Positions 33,951 through 44,779 of a stretch of 64,000 nucleotides of DNA are shown here, in pieces. A model generated the notes under the pieces. That model ran no database searches, was not told the DNA's origin, and saw nothing but the letters and a program-made list of their open reading frames with translations. The DNA is from Adiantum capillus-veneris (Eukaryota > Streptophyta > Polypodiopsida > Polypodiales > Pteridaceae): contig CM043955.1 in NCBI GenBank assembly GCA_014529385.2, forward strand, positions 150,613,640 to 150,677,639. Direction: 5' to 3'. Both the position numbers and the translations under genes were made by a program. The first letter of the stretch is position 1. The number at the start of each line of letters is the position of its first letter.

Positions 33951-34231
33951 ACATTTCTATGATATACATATGTCTTGTCCAGGGTATTCTTTTTTTTTAT
34001 TGAAGTGTATTATTTGGTTTGAAGTGGTTCACTTAATTGAGTCAATTATCTTTAGTCATTTCAAATTTGTCATTCAATTGTCAATATTTCAAATTTGCCT
34101 TGTGGTTCAATTAGTCGCATTTGTTGTGGTTTGATTTAGTGGATTGTGCGCAGTGTCCCAATGAGTGAGAATATATATTTGCCAATGATATTGAATATTT
34201 GTATATTTGTTGACTGCAGCTCTAAGAGAAA
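33951..34231. other. AT-rich spacer, possible intron
   Basis: Very AT-rich with many TTTG motifs. It ends in TTTGTTGACTGCAG at about 34219, a fair splice acceptor just before the next ORF's ATG. It may be a spacer between two genes or an intron. Confidence 0.4.
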
Positions 34232-35356
34232 ATGGCCAATGAAGAACAAGATATTGGCACCCAATCACTGCGTGATGATCAACAACAAGTGGCTGTTAAT
34301 GCATTTCAGTGCATGAAGTCTCTGGCACACGGCATGTCGGCACAACAAGCAACGCGTAGTGCTCCGCCGACTCTCAAAGTGGGAAAATCCAAACCATATG
34401 CAATGGAAAGAGATCAATAAAGAAGTGACAAAGGACATGATCAAGACAATATGGCCATGTGAGGACGCATAGATCAAGAAAGGAAGGTGGAAGGTTTCGA
34501 AGTGCAACTATAATGCAATCAAAGATAACGCTGAGAGGATTTATTTGGAGGTTTATGTCCATCCCCTGCACAATGCACATTGTGCGCTACATTTTGCAAA
34601 AATGTTATATGTTCACTTTGTGCAACAGAGACCAGTAGACTTCTCATCAAAGGAGACAACTGTTGCCATTCATGATTTAAGGGAGAGTTGTATCACTTTC
34701 ACCCGAGATGAGCTGGCATTGATAGTGGAAGGTTCTGACCTATAGTTAAACAGAGAGAAGGATATTTACACGACACAGTTGGCAAAGAAAGATGCAGAAA
34801 TAACACGGCTTTCTATAGCCACCCAGAATCCGCAACCCTCACAAGTCCGGATGGAGAAAAGCATTCATCGCTTAAGTTAGGACGTTCAAAATCTGACACA
34901 GCGAGTGAATCCAACACATGTACAAGGGACACACATCAGCCACCTTGTCTTGCATCCGGAGTTAGTCCCCTCGTCTACTTCAGATGCATCCTCATCTTCC
35001 CAATGTCCAGTTTACTACAAGAATTTTGATGGATGGAGTGGATATTATACATTGACATGTGGTCATTGTAATGTCTATGCCCACAGGGGAACAATAAGCA
35101 TCACGGGAATGATTACCCGCACACTTTCTTACATTATTGGAACAACACAACACAGAAAGATAGAACATAAGACATATTTCAGCAAATAGAACACTGCTTC
35201 CTCATTGACGTATATCAGAACACAGAGTACAAGAGAGATGATGTATTTGATAACATGAACATTAGTGATTATCCCAAAGACAGGTATGCCCCCCCATATA
35301 CAACCGCTGCTCCAACGCAGATCGGAAACGGTGCAGACCCCCATCCTGTCTTATGA
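34232..35356 (+). pseudogene. Unidentified ORF downstream of the kinase-like gene, with Cys/His-rich end
   Basis: ATG 34232 (MANEEQDIGTQSLRDDQQQV). After a frameshift near 34375 a second frame stays open except for TAG at 34468, 34741 and 34876: KEINKEVTKDMIKTIWPCED, KGRWKVSKCNYNAIKDNAER, TTVAIHDLRESCITFTRDEL. A Cys/His-rich part, LTCGHCNVYAHRG, shifts into a third frame with HHGNDYPHTFLHYW and then FLIDVYQNTEYKRDD, ending at TGA 35356. The middle is Gln/Ser-rich. The Cys and His residues could bind zinc. No family is recognised. It lies on the same strand as the kinase-like gene, 280 bp away, and shows the same kind of damage. Confidence 0.5.
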
Positions 35357-35574
35357 TATCCTATGAATAACTGCACACAAGGCTGCATGACTCCTAGACC
35401 GCAATGCCCAGACCTCCGCAAGGCCACAGGACCGCACTGTGCGGCTTATGCCGTAACACCTGGCACGCACGTTGGATTGCGCAAACCCACACCTTAGCCC
35501 CTTCGGTTGGAAGGTTCCGGTTGCTGTTCTTTGACTTGTTCTGGTGAGGAGGAAATGTCGATGTAGCCAAACCC

Positions 35575-37122
35575 TCAAAAATCCTCACGATGAGCCCGAT
35601 ACAACTCGGCCAAGAGATGTGGATCTATCTCAGTGTGCTCTGGCCAAGGATCCCTTGGGATAAATTGTGTTGGCAAAGAAACAGACTGAGGCACCTGCGG
35701 CAAAGGAGCAAGAGGCGTATGCAAAGGATAATATCGAGATAGATATCTATTTAGTGTAGGCCAAAAAGGAGGACATGGTGGAAGACTGAGGGAGAAGGAA
35801 TGCGCCAAAGTCTCCACCCAAAAATATAACCTACGCCGCTCCTTACGTAGACGATGTATCACTTGCTGCAAACGAGAGACATGAGCATGGGCCTCAGCAC
35901 AATCTTTTGTAGCTTGCGCCCAATCAGCAATATCAAAACCTTCTGGAACAACATTCTTACCTCTGTCAGTGTTCGATGGCTGAGGTTGCCTCATCACAAC
36001 CTGCTGAGTTGGTTGTTGCGCTATCACCTTAGTAGTCAGCCTTGTTCTCCAACTCTGTAGTTGATTCTCCAAAAAATTGTGGAGGTCCTGCTACATCTCC
36101 ACTACTAAGGCATCCAGGTCATTCATACTGATCATCACATCACCCGGATGAGATGCTAAATAATTGGCAAGGCTATTCTGTGTTCGCAATTGCAACAATT
36201 CATCTTGAATAGAAGTCACAAATGCAGAATTAGCCCCCCTAAGTGCCTGTATTTCTTCAGTTTGTCTCCGAGCTGTCGCAGATAATTCCTCATTTTGATT
36301 TGTTAAACTGGCGATGCTAGCCTGCAAAGCTGTTACGTGCGTTTCCAGCTCTGTGACTCGTGCCTCGATTGTGGGTGCTGGCCAGGCCGAACGGATAGAC
36401 TCCGCAAGCCGCTGCAGAAAAGTGCCACACGCCTGGAGTTGGTCAGAGGGATTTGCGATCGTTGCCTCCTAGGGAAAAAGTGCGAGAAGGGTACCTTCCA
36501 TCGAAGCGCCTGTGTTAGTGATTCTAGAAATACCTGGCTGCGAGGAAGTGTCCGCACCCGTAGAGCCAATCCCAGCCGGAGTAGAGGGTGTCGCCATTTC
36601 CTGCATTCTACGTCGCCAGCACGCAATAGCGGAATCCTCTGGCAGAATGGATGTCGAAGCAGGAGGTGGTGTGGAAAACAAGGGTTCCTCCCGACCTCGC
36701 TTCCAGCTCGATGTTCCTGTTGTGGCCATCTTCTGTGCACTAGAGGCTACCACTGCAGTCGATGTTCCGGGCATATCCACAATAGGAGCAGGAGTTTGAG
36801 TCACCCGCACTTCTGGCACTTCTTGACTCTGAGTTTGTGGCAGGGGTGTTGCAGTACCCCGTACTACAAATCTATCATCTTCAAAATGACACAGAGGGCG
36901 CAGAGTGAGAGGAAAAACTTCTCTCAATGGAAACACCAGCGTCAGTAGCTGGCCGACTTTCGTGTTTTTTGGGGTGCTTTGCCCATCTATGCTACGACTC
37001 GTTGGCACTCTGCAAGCAACCTCTCTCTGACAATCGCTGCCCACGCGACTGACCCAAAGTTGGCCGAATGCAAAACATTTCATGCTTTGGCCGAGATTGT
37101 GTAAGTTTTGGCTTGCAGCCAA
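35575..37122 (-). pseudogene. Unidentified coiled-coil protein, two in-frame TAG codons
   Basis: One minus-strand frame of about 516 codons, open except for TAG at 36469 and 36091. The N-terminal part has REVACRVPTSRSIDGQSTPK and PLREVFPLTLRPLCHFEDDR, followed by a Pro/Thr/Ser-rich stretch. The middle is predicted coiled coil (ARVTELETHVTALQ, ASLTNQNEELSATARRQTEE). The end has a second helix (QQVIHRLRKERRRLYFWVET) and a Pro-rich tail ending REDF. No ATG is seen near the start, so an upstream exon may be missing. It may be a structural protein of element T, whose 5' LTR lies upstream on the same strand, or a separate gene. Confidence 0.5.
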
Positions 37123-37451
37123 ATTGCCTCAAGAAACCAGCAATAGGCATCCCTTATCGCTGTATCTGTAAGCCCTGAAAGCTTGTACTCTCCTTCAACT
37201 TTCAAACCAAACTCTTGTTCAGCCTCTGCAGAACAGCAGGGATCACATGTGATGCTCGCACCACACCATCACTGGGCAAACAGCAGCATCTTGAAATTCT
37301 CTCGGCTGTCAGCTAGATTTGCTGGTTACTTTATGCTGATTTTGAACTTGCAGTGCTTTTATTGGTGCTTCTAATGGTAATACAAAATCATCCGATTGTA
37401 TTAAAAAGACGAGTTAAATGCACTTACATCGAGATTCGCATTTCCAATTTG

Positions 37452-37938
37452 CTATGTACCTTGTTTGGCGGTTGATGTGTCCTTGTTGTTGGGATTTCTT
37501 GGACAATCTTCAAAAAAATGTCCACCTTTTTGTCCACAATCTGAGCAATATGCCATGACTAGTGGTATTTCATTTGGTTCTTTCATGTCTAGCTCTAGCT
37601 GAGAACTTCTATGCTTGTCAAGTTGTCGGCATTTTCTTTTGAAACATTGAGCATCAAGCTGTAGATTGCTCCATCTTGACCTTTGTATCATCTTTAGCTT
37701 TGTTCCCAATTAGATTGGCTTCTATTGGTTGATCTGTTGGATCTTGCAATTCTGGCTCTTGACTATAGATCTGACCACTGTAATCCATGTACAATGATCG
37801 TGATTGCATATGCACCAACTGTATGTTTTGCTGGCTTGTGCAGATTTCTAAATAAACATTTGGGTTGATTTTCTGAACTTCTATTTGCACTTCATCTTTG
37901 AGCTTGCAATACTTGGCTCCACTAAAGTCTGTGAACAT
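37452..37938 (-). pseudogene. Zinc-knuckle protein remnant
   Basis: Two overlapping minus-strand frames, 37938-37654 and 37709-37452, look like one gene with a frameshift near 37690. The first has KDEVQIEVQKINPNVYLEIC, the second a knuckle CSDCGQKGGHFFEDC. The spacing is CX2CX5HX4C, one residue longer than the usual retroviral knuckle. It is on the same strand as element T's 5' LTR and downstream of it, so it may be a gag-type protein of T. Confidence 0.5.
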
Positions 37939-37939
37939 C

Positions 37940-38829
37940 TAGGAGTTTTCTCAGTCTTGCTTTACTCTGATCAGTAGGATATTGGCTCCTGTGTTACTTT
38001 TGCCACTCATAAGATACTATGGCCTTTCGGATCTGTATACAAAACCTTATCTCCAATGTAGCCATATAGCTGTAACATTCGCTCTGTTGCAGTTATGCAT
38101 GTGTTGCTGTTGCTACTGGTTAGCTTCAATTCTCATGCATTTGAACTCTCGGCTCGGCTTGACTCCATGTTATCTTGGTCTCTAAGAACTATCTATCTCT
38201 TAGAAGATCTTGGTATTGATTAGCAGATTACTCCTGCTCGAGTTTGATAAGACTGCTTTTGCCCAAGTACTTTTGGCAGTTGATTGCTCTTAGACTCACA
38301 AAAGTTGATTAACTCTAGCTCAAAACTATAAACATTGATTGTAGCCTTTGAAATGATAGAAATCTAGGCCTTGAATAACCTAACCTGCAGATTAGATTGT
38401 TATTTGTTTTTCCACTTGACTTGAATTCAACTCTTGTCAAGCTCCCAATTCTTTGCCTGCGACCTGGTTCTTCAATTTGAGATAAGTGAGTCAGCAAATG
38501 AGATTTCCAAATTCTATCCTTGCAAGGAGCTAAAGGACTAATTTGCAACTTGAAAACTGAGTTATCATGTATTAATTTTGATCGGATGGAACCCAAACTT
38601 GATCAATGTCCTTGTATTATGTTGCTCTAACGTTGTACAAGCTCAAAAGTCCAACATCTTGTTTCTGGGGCTCATTCTCAGTTTTTACACTTTTTAGGCT
38701 TGTTTTTCTAAGTAATCACCTTGTTGTGGTCTCTGGACAAGTTTGGTTGAGTTTGAACAAGATTTGTCCAAGTTATCAGCTGTTTACTGTCCACGGACTC
38801 TGATTCCAAGAATCTGGCTTTAGTCTCAA
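37940..38829. other. No clear feature
   Basis: Short ORFs on both strands without motifs, for example a minus-strand ORF at 38596-38315. It lies between the zinc-knuckle remnant and the tandem repeats, inside the presumed internal region of element T. Confidence 0.4.
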
Positions 38830-40460
38830 TTTTGTGATCCAAATTTCACCAAATTTGACTTGTGGAGTCTACTTGATATGCTTGACCCTATGGTATACTC
38901 AGTTGTGAAAAATTTCTCAATTTTGGAGCAGATGTAAATAATCGTAATTATTTACTAATGGGATTTTTTTTTCAACTTTTTGCACTGGTTAAGCAACTAA
39001 ACTTAAGCTCCCTAGTCAAGTTTCACCAAGTTTGAATAATTACAATTTTTTGTTCGCAAACCGACTTTACAAATCTGGCCAGAATTTTCACTTAAGAGAT
39101 GAAAATCTTACCAAATTTGATTTGTGGGCTTAATATACATGCTTAAACTAGTGGTATGCTGGTTTTATCAAAAAAATTGAAAAATATAGCAAAAGTAAAT
39201 AATCATGATTATTTACTTTTGGTAAATTTTTACATATTTTTTATCAGATGAGTATATACACATGTTTAACACTTCAATCTAAGCCTCTGATTCAAGTTTC
39301 ACTGAATTAGAACAAGATTTACCAAGTCACACTCAAGTTCTTGTCATTTAGTACAGATTTCAGTTTTTACCAAGTTTTTGGCATGTTTTGTGATCCAAAC
39401 TCTATGAGCCTTTACAAAAGATGTTTGAAATCATGCATAGAGTCTCTGCTGTCAACCTTGATCCATTTTGAGCCAAATGCAAAAAATGTGATTATTTACT
39501 TTTGACCTAAAATAAACATTTTTTGCACTTTTTTCAATAGTCGGTCTTTTAGTGACATGTTTTAAGCCTCTGAATCAAGTCTCACAAAATCTGAACAAGA
39601 TTCATAAAGTCAGACCCAATTTCTCGACAATCAGTACGGATTTCAGTTTTTGCCAAGTTTTTGGTCTATTTTGTGATTCAAACTCTATGAGCCTTTACAA
39701 AAGATGTTTGTAATCATGCATAGAGTCTCTAGTATCAACCTTGATCCATTTTAAGCCAAATGCAAAAAATGTGATTATTTACTTTTGACCTAAAATGAAC
39801 ATTTCTTGTAATTTTTTCACTAGACAGTCTTTTTATGACCTGTTTTAAGCCTTTGAGTCAAGTCAAAGCTTAATTTGAACAAGATTCATCAAGTCAGACA
39901 CAATTTTTTGACAATCAGTACGGATTTCATTTTTTGCCAAGTCTTTGGTTTGTTTTGTGATCCAAACTCTATGAGCCTTAACAAAAGATGTTTGTAATCT
40001 TGCAAAGAGTTTGTGGTATCACCCTTGATCCATTTTTGAGCAAAATGTAAAAAATGTAATTATTTACTTTTGACCTAAAATGAACACTTTTTGTAAATTT
40101 TTCAATGGACATTCTTTTTATGACCTGTTTTAAGCCTTTGAGTCAAGTCAAAACTTAATTTCAACAAGATTCATCAAGTCAAACACAATTTCTTGACAAT
40201 TAGTACGGATTTCAGTTTTTGTCAAGTTTTTGGTCTATTTTGTGATTCAAATTCTATGAGCCTTCACAAAAGATGTTTGTGATGATGCATAGAGTCTTTG
40301 GTATCAACCTTGGTCAGTTGTGAGCTAAAAGTAAATAATCACGATTATTTACTTTTGGCCCAAAATGAAAACTTTTTTCAACTTTTTTAGTGGACAGTCT
40401 TTTTATGATCTATTTTAAGCCTCTGAGTCAAGTCAAAACTTAATTTGGCCTAAATTGTCA
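38830..40460. repeat. Tandem repeat, unit about 284 bp, about six copies
   Basis: The marker TCTATGAGCC or TCTATGAG recurs at 39401, 39684, 39968 and 40253, giving periods of 283-285 bp. Two more diverged units lie to the left, from about 38836 and 39107. Every unit has an AT-rich palindromic block of the type GTAAATAATC-GATTATTTAC. At 39191-39222 it is a perfect 32-bp palindrome centred on CATG. Left units are more diverged than right ones. Tat-lineage gypsy elements often carry such arrays in untranslated regions. Confidence 0.92.
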
Positions 40461-41020
40461 AGAAAAAGTAAATAATCTGAGTTTTTGAAAACTCTCAAAA
40501 ATTTACCTCAAATACGTCCTTAAGCTTACCCACTGGTTCATACAACTTTTAAAGCATACTCTCCAGCCGGATTCATTGGTTGACAGTCCTCTAGTGCTGT
40601 TTCAAGCCGTAAACCTGAAATTCTGCAACTTCACATAAACAACTCACAGATGATTCTTTTGGAGTGAGCAATGATTTGAGATCTCACCTCAGATTTTACT
40701 TACCCTAGTCCTAGGTTCTTTTGCAATTGGATTGTGGAAAGTGTCCACAAACACTGGTTTTCTTATTTTTTATAGTTTTTTGAGCTTTGATCTTAAGATT
40801 TGTCTTGTCCATCAATCATTCTCAAAATCCTAATCTAATCCTACAAACCTACAAGGTACTTAGCAAGTATAATCTACTTCCAAGCTACCTCTACACAGCA
40901 AAAGTTGACACTCTTAAGCTATGCAATTTTAAAGAGAAAGTTTAACTCCAGGTGAACTTAGAGGAAGTTAATGCACAACTACACAAGACGCTCGTGTTTT
41001 TCCTAGTTTAGGTCTCTTCG
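40461..41020. other. Leader of element T
   Basis: Non-coding sequence between the tandem repeats and the primer site. The last part contains one more short GTAAATAAT-like motif (40471). No ORF. Confidence 0.45.
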
Positions 41021-41039
41021 ATCCCCGGCAACGGTGCCA
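41021..41039 (-). promoter_or_regulatory. Primer-binding site of element T (tRNA-Asp type)
   Basis: The minus strand reads TGGCACCGTTGCCGGGGAT, two bases from the LTR. The sequence TGGCGCCGTTGCCGGGGA is the tRNA-Asp-type primer site of Athila/Tat gypsy elements. The single difference is G to A within a CG pair, as deamination would cause. Confidence 0.88.
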
Positions 41040-41041
41040 AA

Positions 41042-42051
41042 TGTGGGACGAGTATCTAACCTCACTCTTATCTTATTCCAAACATAGTGAGAACCACGAA
41101 TAAATTGTCAATCCATGGGATGAAGCTGACTCCACTAGTGCATATAGGCTACAAGAGGTTGTCAATCTCTTGGAAAACAACAAACAACTCGCATCTAACT
41201 TAGGCTACACTCAAATGACTGAAATCACCAAAAGCCAATCGCTCATCGGCAAACAAATCACATCCGTTACAGCATCAAATGACATCCAAACATAACAAAA
41301 CTTCTAGGACATGTTTATAAGACCTAAGCACACATGTTTATGGTCTCAAATCTCACTTTAGGTCAAGTGTAAAAATCATGATTATTAACAGCCAGTGAGC
41401 TTTTGACCTAGTCATTTTTGACCCAGAATGCATCTAAATGCTTAGCAATCATACCCCAGTACCCCATCTATACTTAGTTTTTGATTTTAAAGCTTAAATT
41501 CCTACTTATGATAAAATTAGATCGCGAGCCGGCGACGCCAAAAGCTACAAAATACCATGAATTGCTTACCTCAATGTGTAGAGTTCTTACCTGCAGTTGC
41601 AACGCAACATACACAACTGCAATGTGACAATTGGGGAGGGAGTAGGAAGCGCGAGAAGAAGAGAAGTGAGCGCCGTTAGCTCAAACTGTGTTTCTATTAT
41701 CCAAAAATTAATATAATCTATACAAAGTTGGATTTTATACCTTAGCCAAGATCTAAAATGTGTAATGTCTGGTGCCCAAGACCTTTGAGGCTCCACACTT
41801 ATTGCATATGCAAGCAAGGTACACTAAATGACCTATGCTTTACATCTTGGAACTCTTATTGAGCCCGTAACACGTTACAATTATCACAATGGCTTAAAAA
41901 ATCGGAAAATTACAATACGTAGTCATTTTGGAAAAATGTGAAAAGTGTGTAACTCCAATCTTCACCTGCTTCTTTATATTCATCTTCGATGTGCATTCAT
42001 AAGTCTTTAATCTTTAGTAGCTCTTGTTAACTGACGTCGGCTCAGTTAACA
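41042..42051 (-). repeat. 5' LTR of element T
   Basis: 1010 bp on the minus strand, starting TGTTAACTGAG at 42051 and ending GTCCCACA at 41042. It matches 13396-14401 throughout. A TATA-like TATAAAATCC is near 41740. The outer flank is TGTGA in element orientation (42052-42056 reads TCACA), the same as the flank of the other LTR. Confidence 0.92.
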
Positions 42052-43172
42052 TCACAATAAAGTCTCACAAATCCATACGTCCAAGCAAAAAGAAGGAGAA
42101 TCTATATGAACAGTAGCTTTAAGGCCGAAACACTGCGTAAAATTTTGCCCTGGGGAAGAGATACCGACACAGTCCAGACTCATGTTGATATTTATCCAAG
42201 GACTGAGGAACACGGACTTTCAAAAGGATCTGCATATGAAGAAGAGCACAACTCTAAACGAGTTGAACAAAGAAGCTCTATACCTAGTTGACAACTGCAG
42301 TATCTACAAGAAATGTGACTATAAGGACTTAGATGATGATTTGTCATCACAGTATAGTGGATCAAAGTTCGCAAAATCAGCACCAATAAGCGAGGCAGTT
42401 GTAAGTCAAGAGAAACTTATAGAAGAAGTGCTCAAAAGGATAAGCTTATTTGCTAAGCCACATCCTAAGCAACCCAGTGGTGTTGCATTGAGCAAAAATG
42501 GACGAATCATGTGATAGAAGAGTGTTACTACAACAAGGGATATGTGAGAGAGTGACAGTATGCCCCACCAGCCCAAGTAGCACCTCCTCAAGCACCACCA
42601 ATGCCTAGGTATATGGCAGGGAATTTTCTAGGACCAGTACGAGTTGAAATAATACTTGGAAGGCTAGGAAAGCATGCATGAAATCTAGGAAAGAGCAAGA
42701 ACAAACTTCCTTAGAAAACGAGCTAAAACAAACTAAGGAAAAATTGAGAAAACTAGTAGGGGAAGCCAACAAGGGAAAGGAGACCCCTAAGGTGGAGTCT
42801 GAGAAGAATGAGGAACCAAAAAGTGCAAGTTCGTGAGGATTTGTACTAGTTGAAAAAGTGAATGAACCTCTAGATGCACTTCTGAAGGCTTATGAGGCAC
42901 GGCTTAAAAACAACCAAACCCAAGACCAAAGATGGATGACGTACCCATATGCTGAGTTGGAAAAGCAAAGGCTGGAGATGTGTCAGAAGATGATCCAAAC
43001 CACCCAAGATTTGTTAGATCCACCAACAAGAAAACTAGAGGGTGGGATGGAAGTTCTAGCTCCAACAATAGTGATCCCACCAAGACATGAGCCTGAAAAG
43101 ATAGCTAAGATTCCCACAGCTAAATTAGAACCCGCGGAGTTAATAAAAAATCCAAGAGTAGTGATGAACACC
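42052..43172 (+). pseudogene. gag: Element H gag, middle and C-terminal part
   Basis: The frame beginning at 42053 continues the capsid domain whose first half is at 14402-14783, if one TCACA is counted. It has SKQKEGESI, a TGA where Arg is usual, EEIPTQSRLMLIFIQGLRN and LHMKKSTTLNELNKEAL, a typical gypsy gag arrangement, to 42511. After frameshifts a Pro/Gln-rich part follows (APPQAPPMPRYMAG), then a charged ORF from 42858 (MNEPLDALLKAYEARLK) to the Mutator-type insertion at 43173. No zinc knuckle is seen. Confidence 0.82.
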
Positions 43173-43891
43173 CCCGGGGGATTCACTCTATATACAAAAT
43201 GAGACACCACGTGTGAGCGAACAACTTTGATAAAACCCCTATACACGACTCATATTAGTGAATATGACCCCCCTTTCTACGCTTATACGATAATCAATGC
43301 AAAAAACTATCATACCCCTATCTAACTGAGTAAAACTAGTCAAAGAGCATGTAGCATAGTGATTGGCAACGTACAAAGGAAACACTTCTGTTATAACTAG
43401 ATGTACCCTCAATGTGTTTTATTTTGACTTTCAAACTATGTGCCCGTTCAGCGTGCACTCTAGCTACTCACCCAATTTAAACCCATCTAAATTACTCCAA
43501 AAACATGGTTTTATAAAGCTGTGTTAGGTTCTCCGTGTAAATTTGCATCTATACAAGCTCTTTATGGCTTTCATCCCCAAATGAACTATAATCACAAAAC
43601 AAGCAATTGATAGAAAGCAGTGTTAGTTCTTGCATGTAGCTTTGTAGCTATTGACTCAAAAGTTTGAGGGAAGACTCTTTTGGGAAGCCATGATTTTGAA
43701 ACACAAAAAATTCCTCTCATTTTCCCCTTCCCCCTCCTCATAAATATGATACCCCCTCCCTTATTTTTAAGCTTGGGAGATAAATTATTGGGGGCTTGCC
43801 CCTAACTTATACCCTTATGTAGTTTGTTAAAAAAAAAAACCCTCCCCTACACTTACGTGGTGCGGTAAGTTTTCCATGGTGAATCCCCCGG
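43173..43891. mobile_element. Mutator-type MITE 1, 719 bp
   Basis: The ends are inverted: CCCGGGGGATTCAC at the left and GTGAATCCCCCGG at the right. Flanking 9-mers ATGAACACC and GTGAATACC agree at 7 of 9 bases, fitting an aged 9-bp Mutator-type target duplication. The flanking gag frame is the same on both sides, so removing the element plus one duplication restores it. The first 100 bp resemble MITE 2 at 44533. No transposase ORF. Confidence 0.78.
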
Positions 43892-44532
43892 GTGAATACC
43901 ACAGATCACGCATCTGATGGTTTCCATCCTATCATACCTAAGATATATAGAGTATACGATGTCTTAGCTGAACTTTGGAAACAAATACAAGAAGCAAACA
44001 AAACAAATGAGCTAAGTTTGAGAGTTAACCAAACCAATAATGGGAGGGATGTATTTCTTCCTATCGGGGAATTTGAGGCAAGATCTCAAGCAAATCTGGA
44101 TATTTGCTCATATTGGGGGGATAAAGAATCTATGAGATCTTTGGATAGACAACCTCAATCCTTGAAAACCTTATCCTCTTATATGGGAGAGTATGACGCA
44201 AAGTTTGATGTGAAGGCAGTACCATCACAAAGACTCTCCTCAAACAAAGGTGGTGGACTCAAAAGGATTGATAGACATATTTTTTGCACCTATGACTTGC
44301 ACCATTACTCTACAAGAGCTTCTTTGAATACGACCAAGCATGTGGGAGACAACGAAATATGCTTAGAAAAGTTTGGTGTAAAGGATCTCACTTCATAGAC
44401 ACAAGAAGGGATCAGAGAGCTAGAAAAACCTTAGGTAAACATGCGACCCATATCATTAAACAAGGTAGGAAGTACTGTGAAGGCGAGTATGGCAATACTA
44501 CACTTCTCGTTGAGTTTCAAGGTGTTACAACC
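43892..44532 (+). pseudogene. Element H gag-pol linker before protease
   Basis: An ORF from 43892 to 44398 has FHPIIPKIYRVYDVLAELWK, SLKTLSSYMGEYDAKFDVK and EKFGVKDLTS, then a TAG where Gln fits. After a frameshift near 44380 another frame has HIIKQGRKYCEGEYGN and LLVEFQGVTT, right up to the second MITE. It is the linker between gag and protease and continues the frame of the ORF at 42858-43172. Confidence 0.7.
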
Positions 44533-44779
44533 CTCGGGGGGTTCACTATGTGTAAAACTACCATATCACGTGCGTTCAAGACATGTTTGTAAAACCCCTT
44601 ATCTGTAAATTTTGTTAGGAATATAGTGTACCCTTTTCTTTCAAAATTTGTAAAAAAAATTTCAAATTTGAAAAAACAATGTCCTTCTGTATATATATTT
44701 CTGTAAGCTTCAAGAACTTTAAATACCCTTCTGTTGAACTCACGTGATAGGTTATATTTTTCTTAGGTGACCTCCCCGG
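44533..44779. mobile_element. Mutator-type MITE 2, 247 bp
   Basis: Flanked by a perfect 9-bp duplication, GTTACAACC (44524-44532 and 44780-44788). The ends are CTCGGGGGGTTCAC and GTGACCTCCCCGG, an inverted pair with some mismatches, related to MITE 1. It interrupts the start of the protease domain. Counting one GTTACAACC, the frame runs on from VEFQGVTT into AILDNGAS. No ORF of its own. Confidence 0.9.

Noticed and set aside
30650-35356. Fragment of an integrated large DNA virus
   Set aside because: A kinase-like gene and unknown ORFs could fit, but the TATA, candidate intron and repeat content look like plant DNA, and no capsid, polymerase or helicase gene is present.
36337-36948. 203-codon plus-strand ORF
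   Set aside because: It lies antisense to the better supported coiled-coil ORF at 35575-37122. It is Cys/Arg-rich without pattern, typical of a shadow frame.
38830-40460. CRISPR-like array
   Set aside because: The 284-bp units are contiguous tandem repeats without unique spacers, in a plant-type genome.
41587-41817. ORFs within the element T LTRs
   Set aside because: They lie wholly inside LTR sequence, are not kept between the two LTR copies and have no domain.
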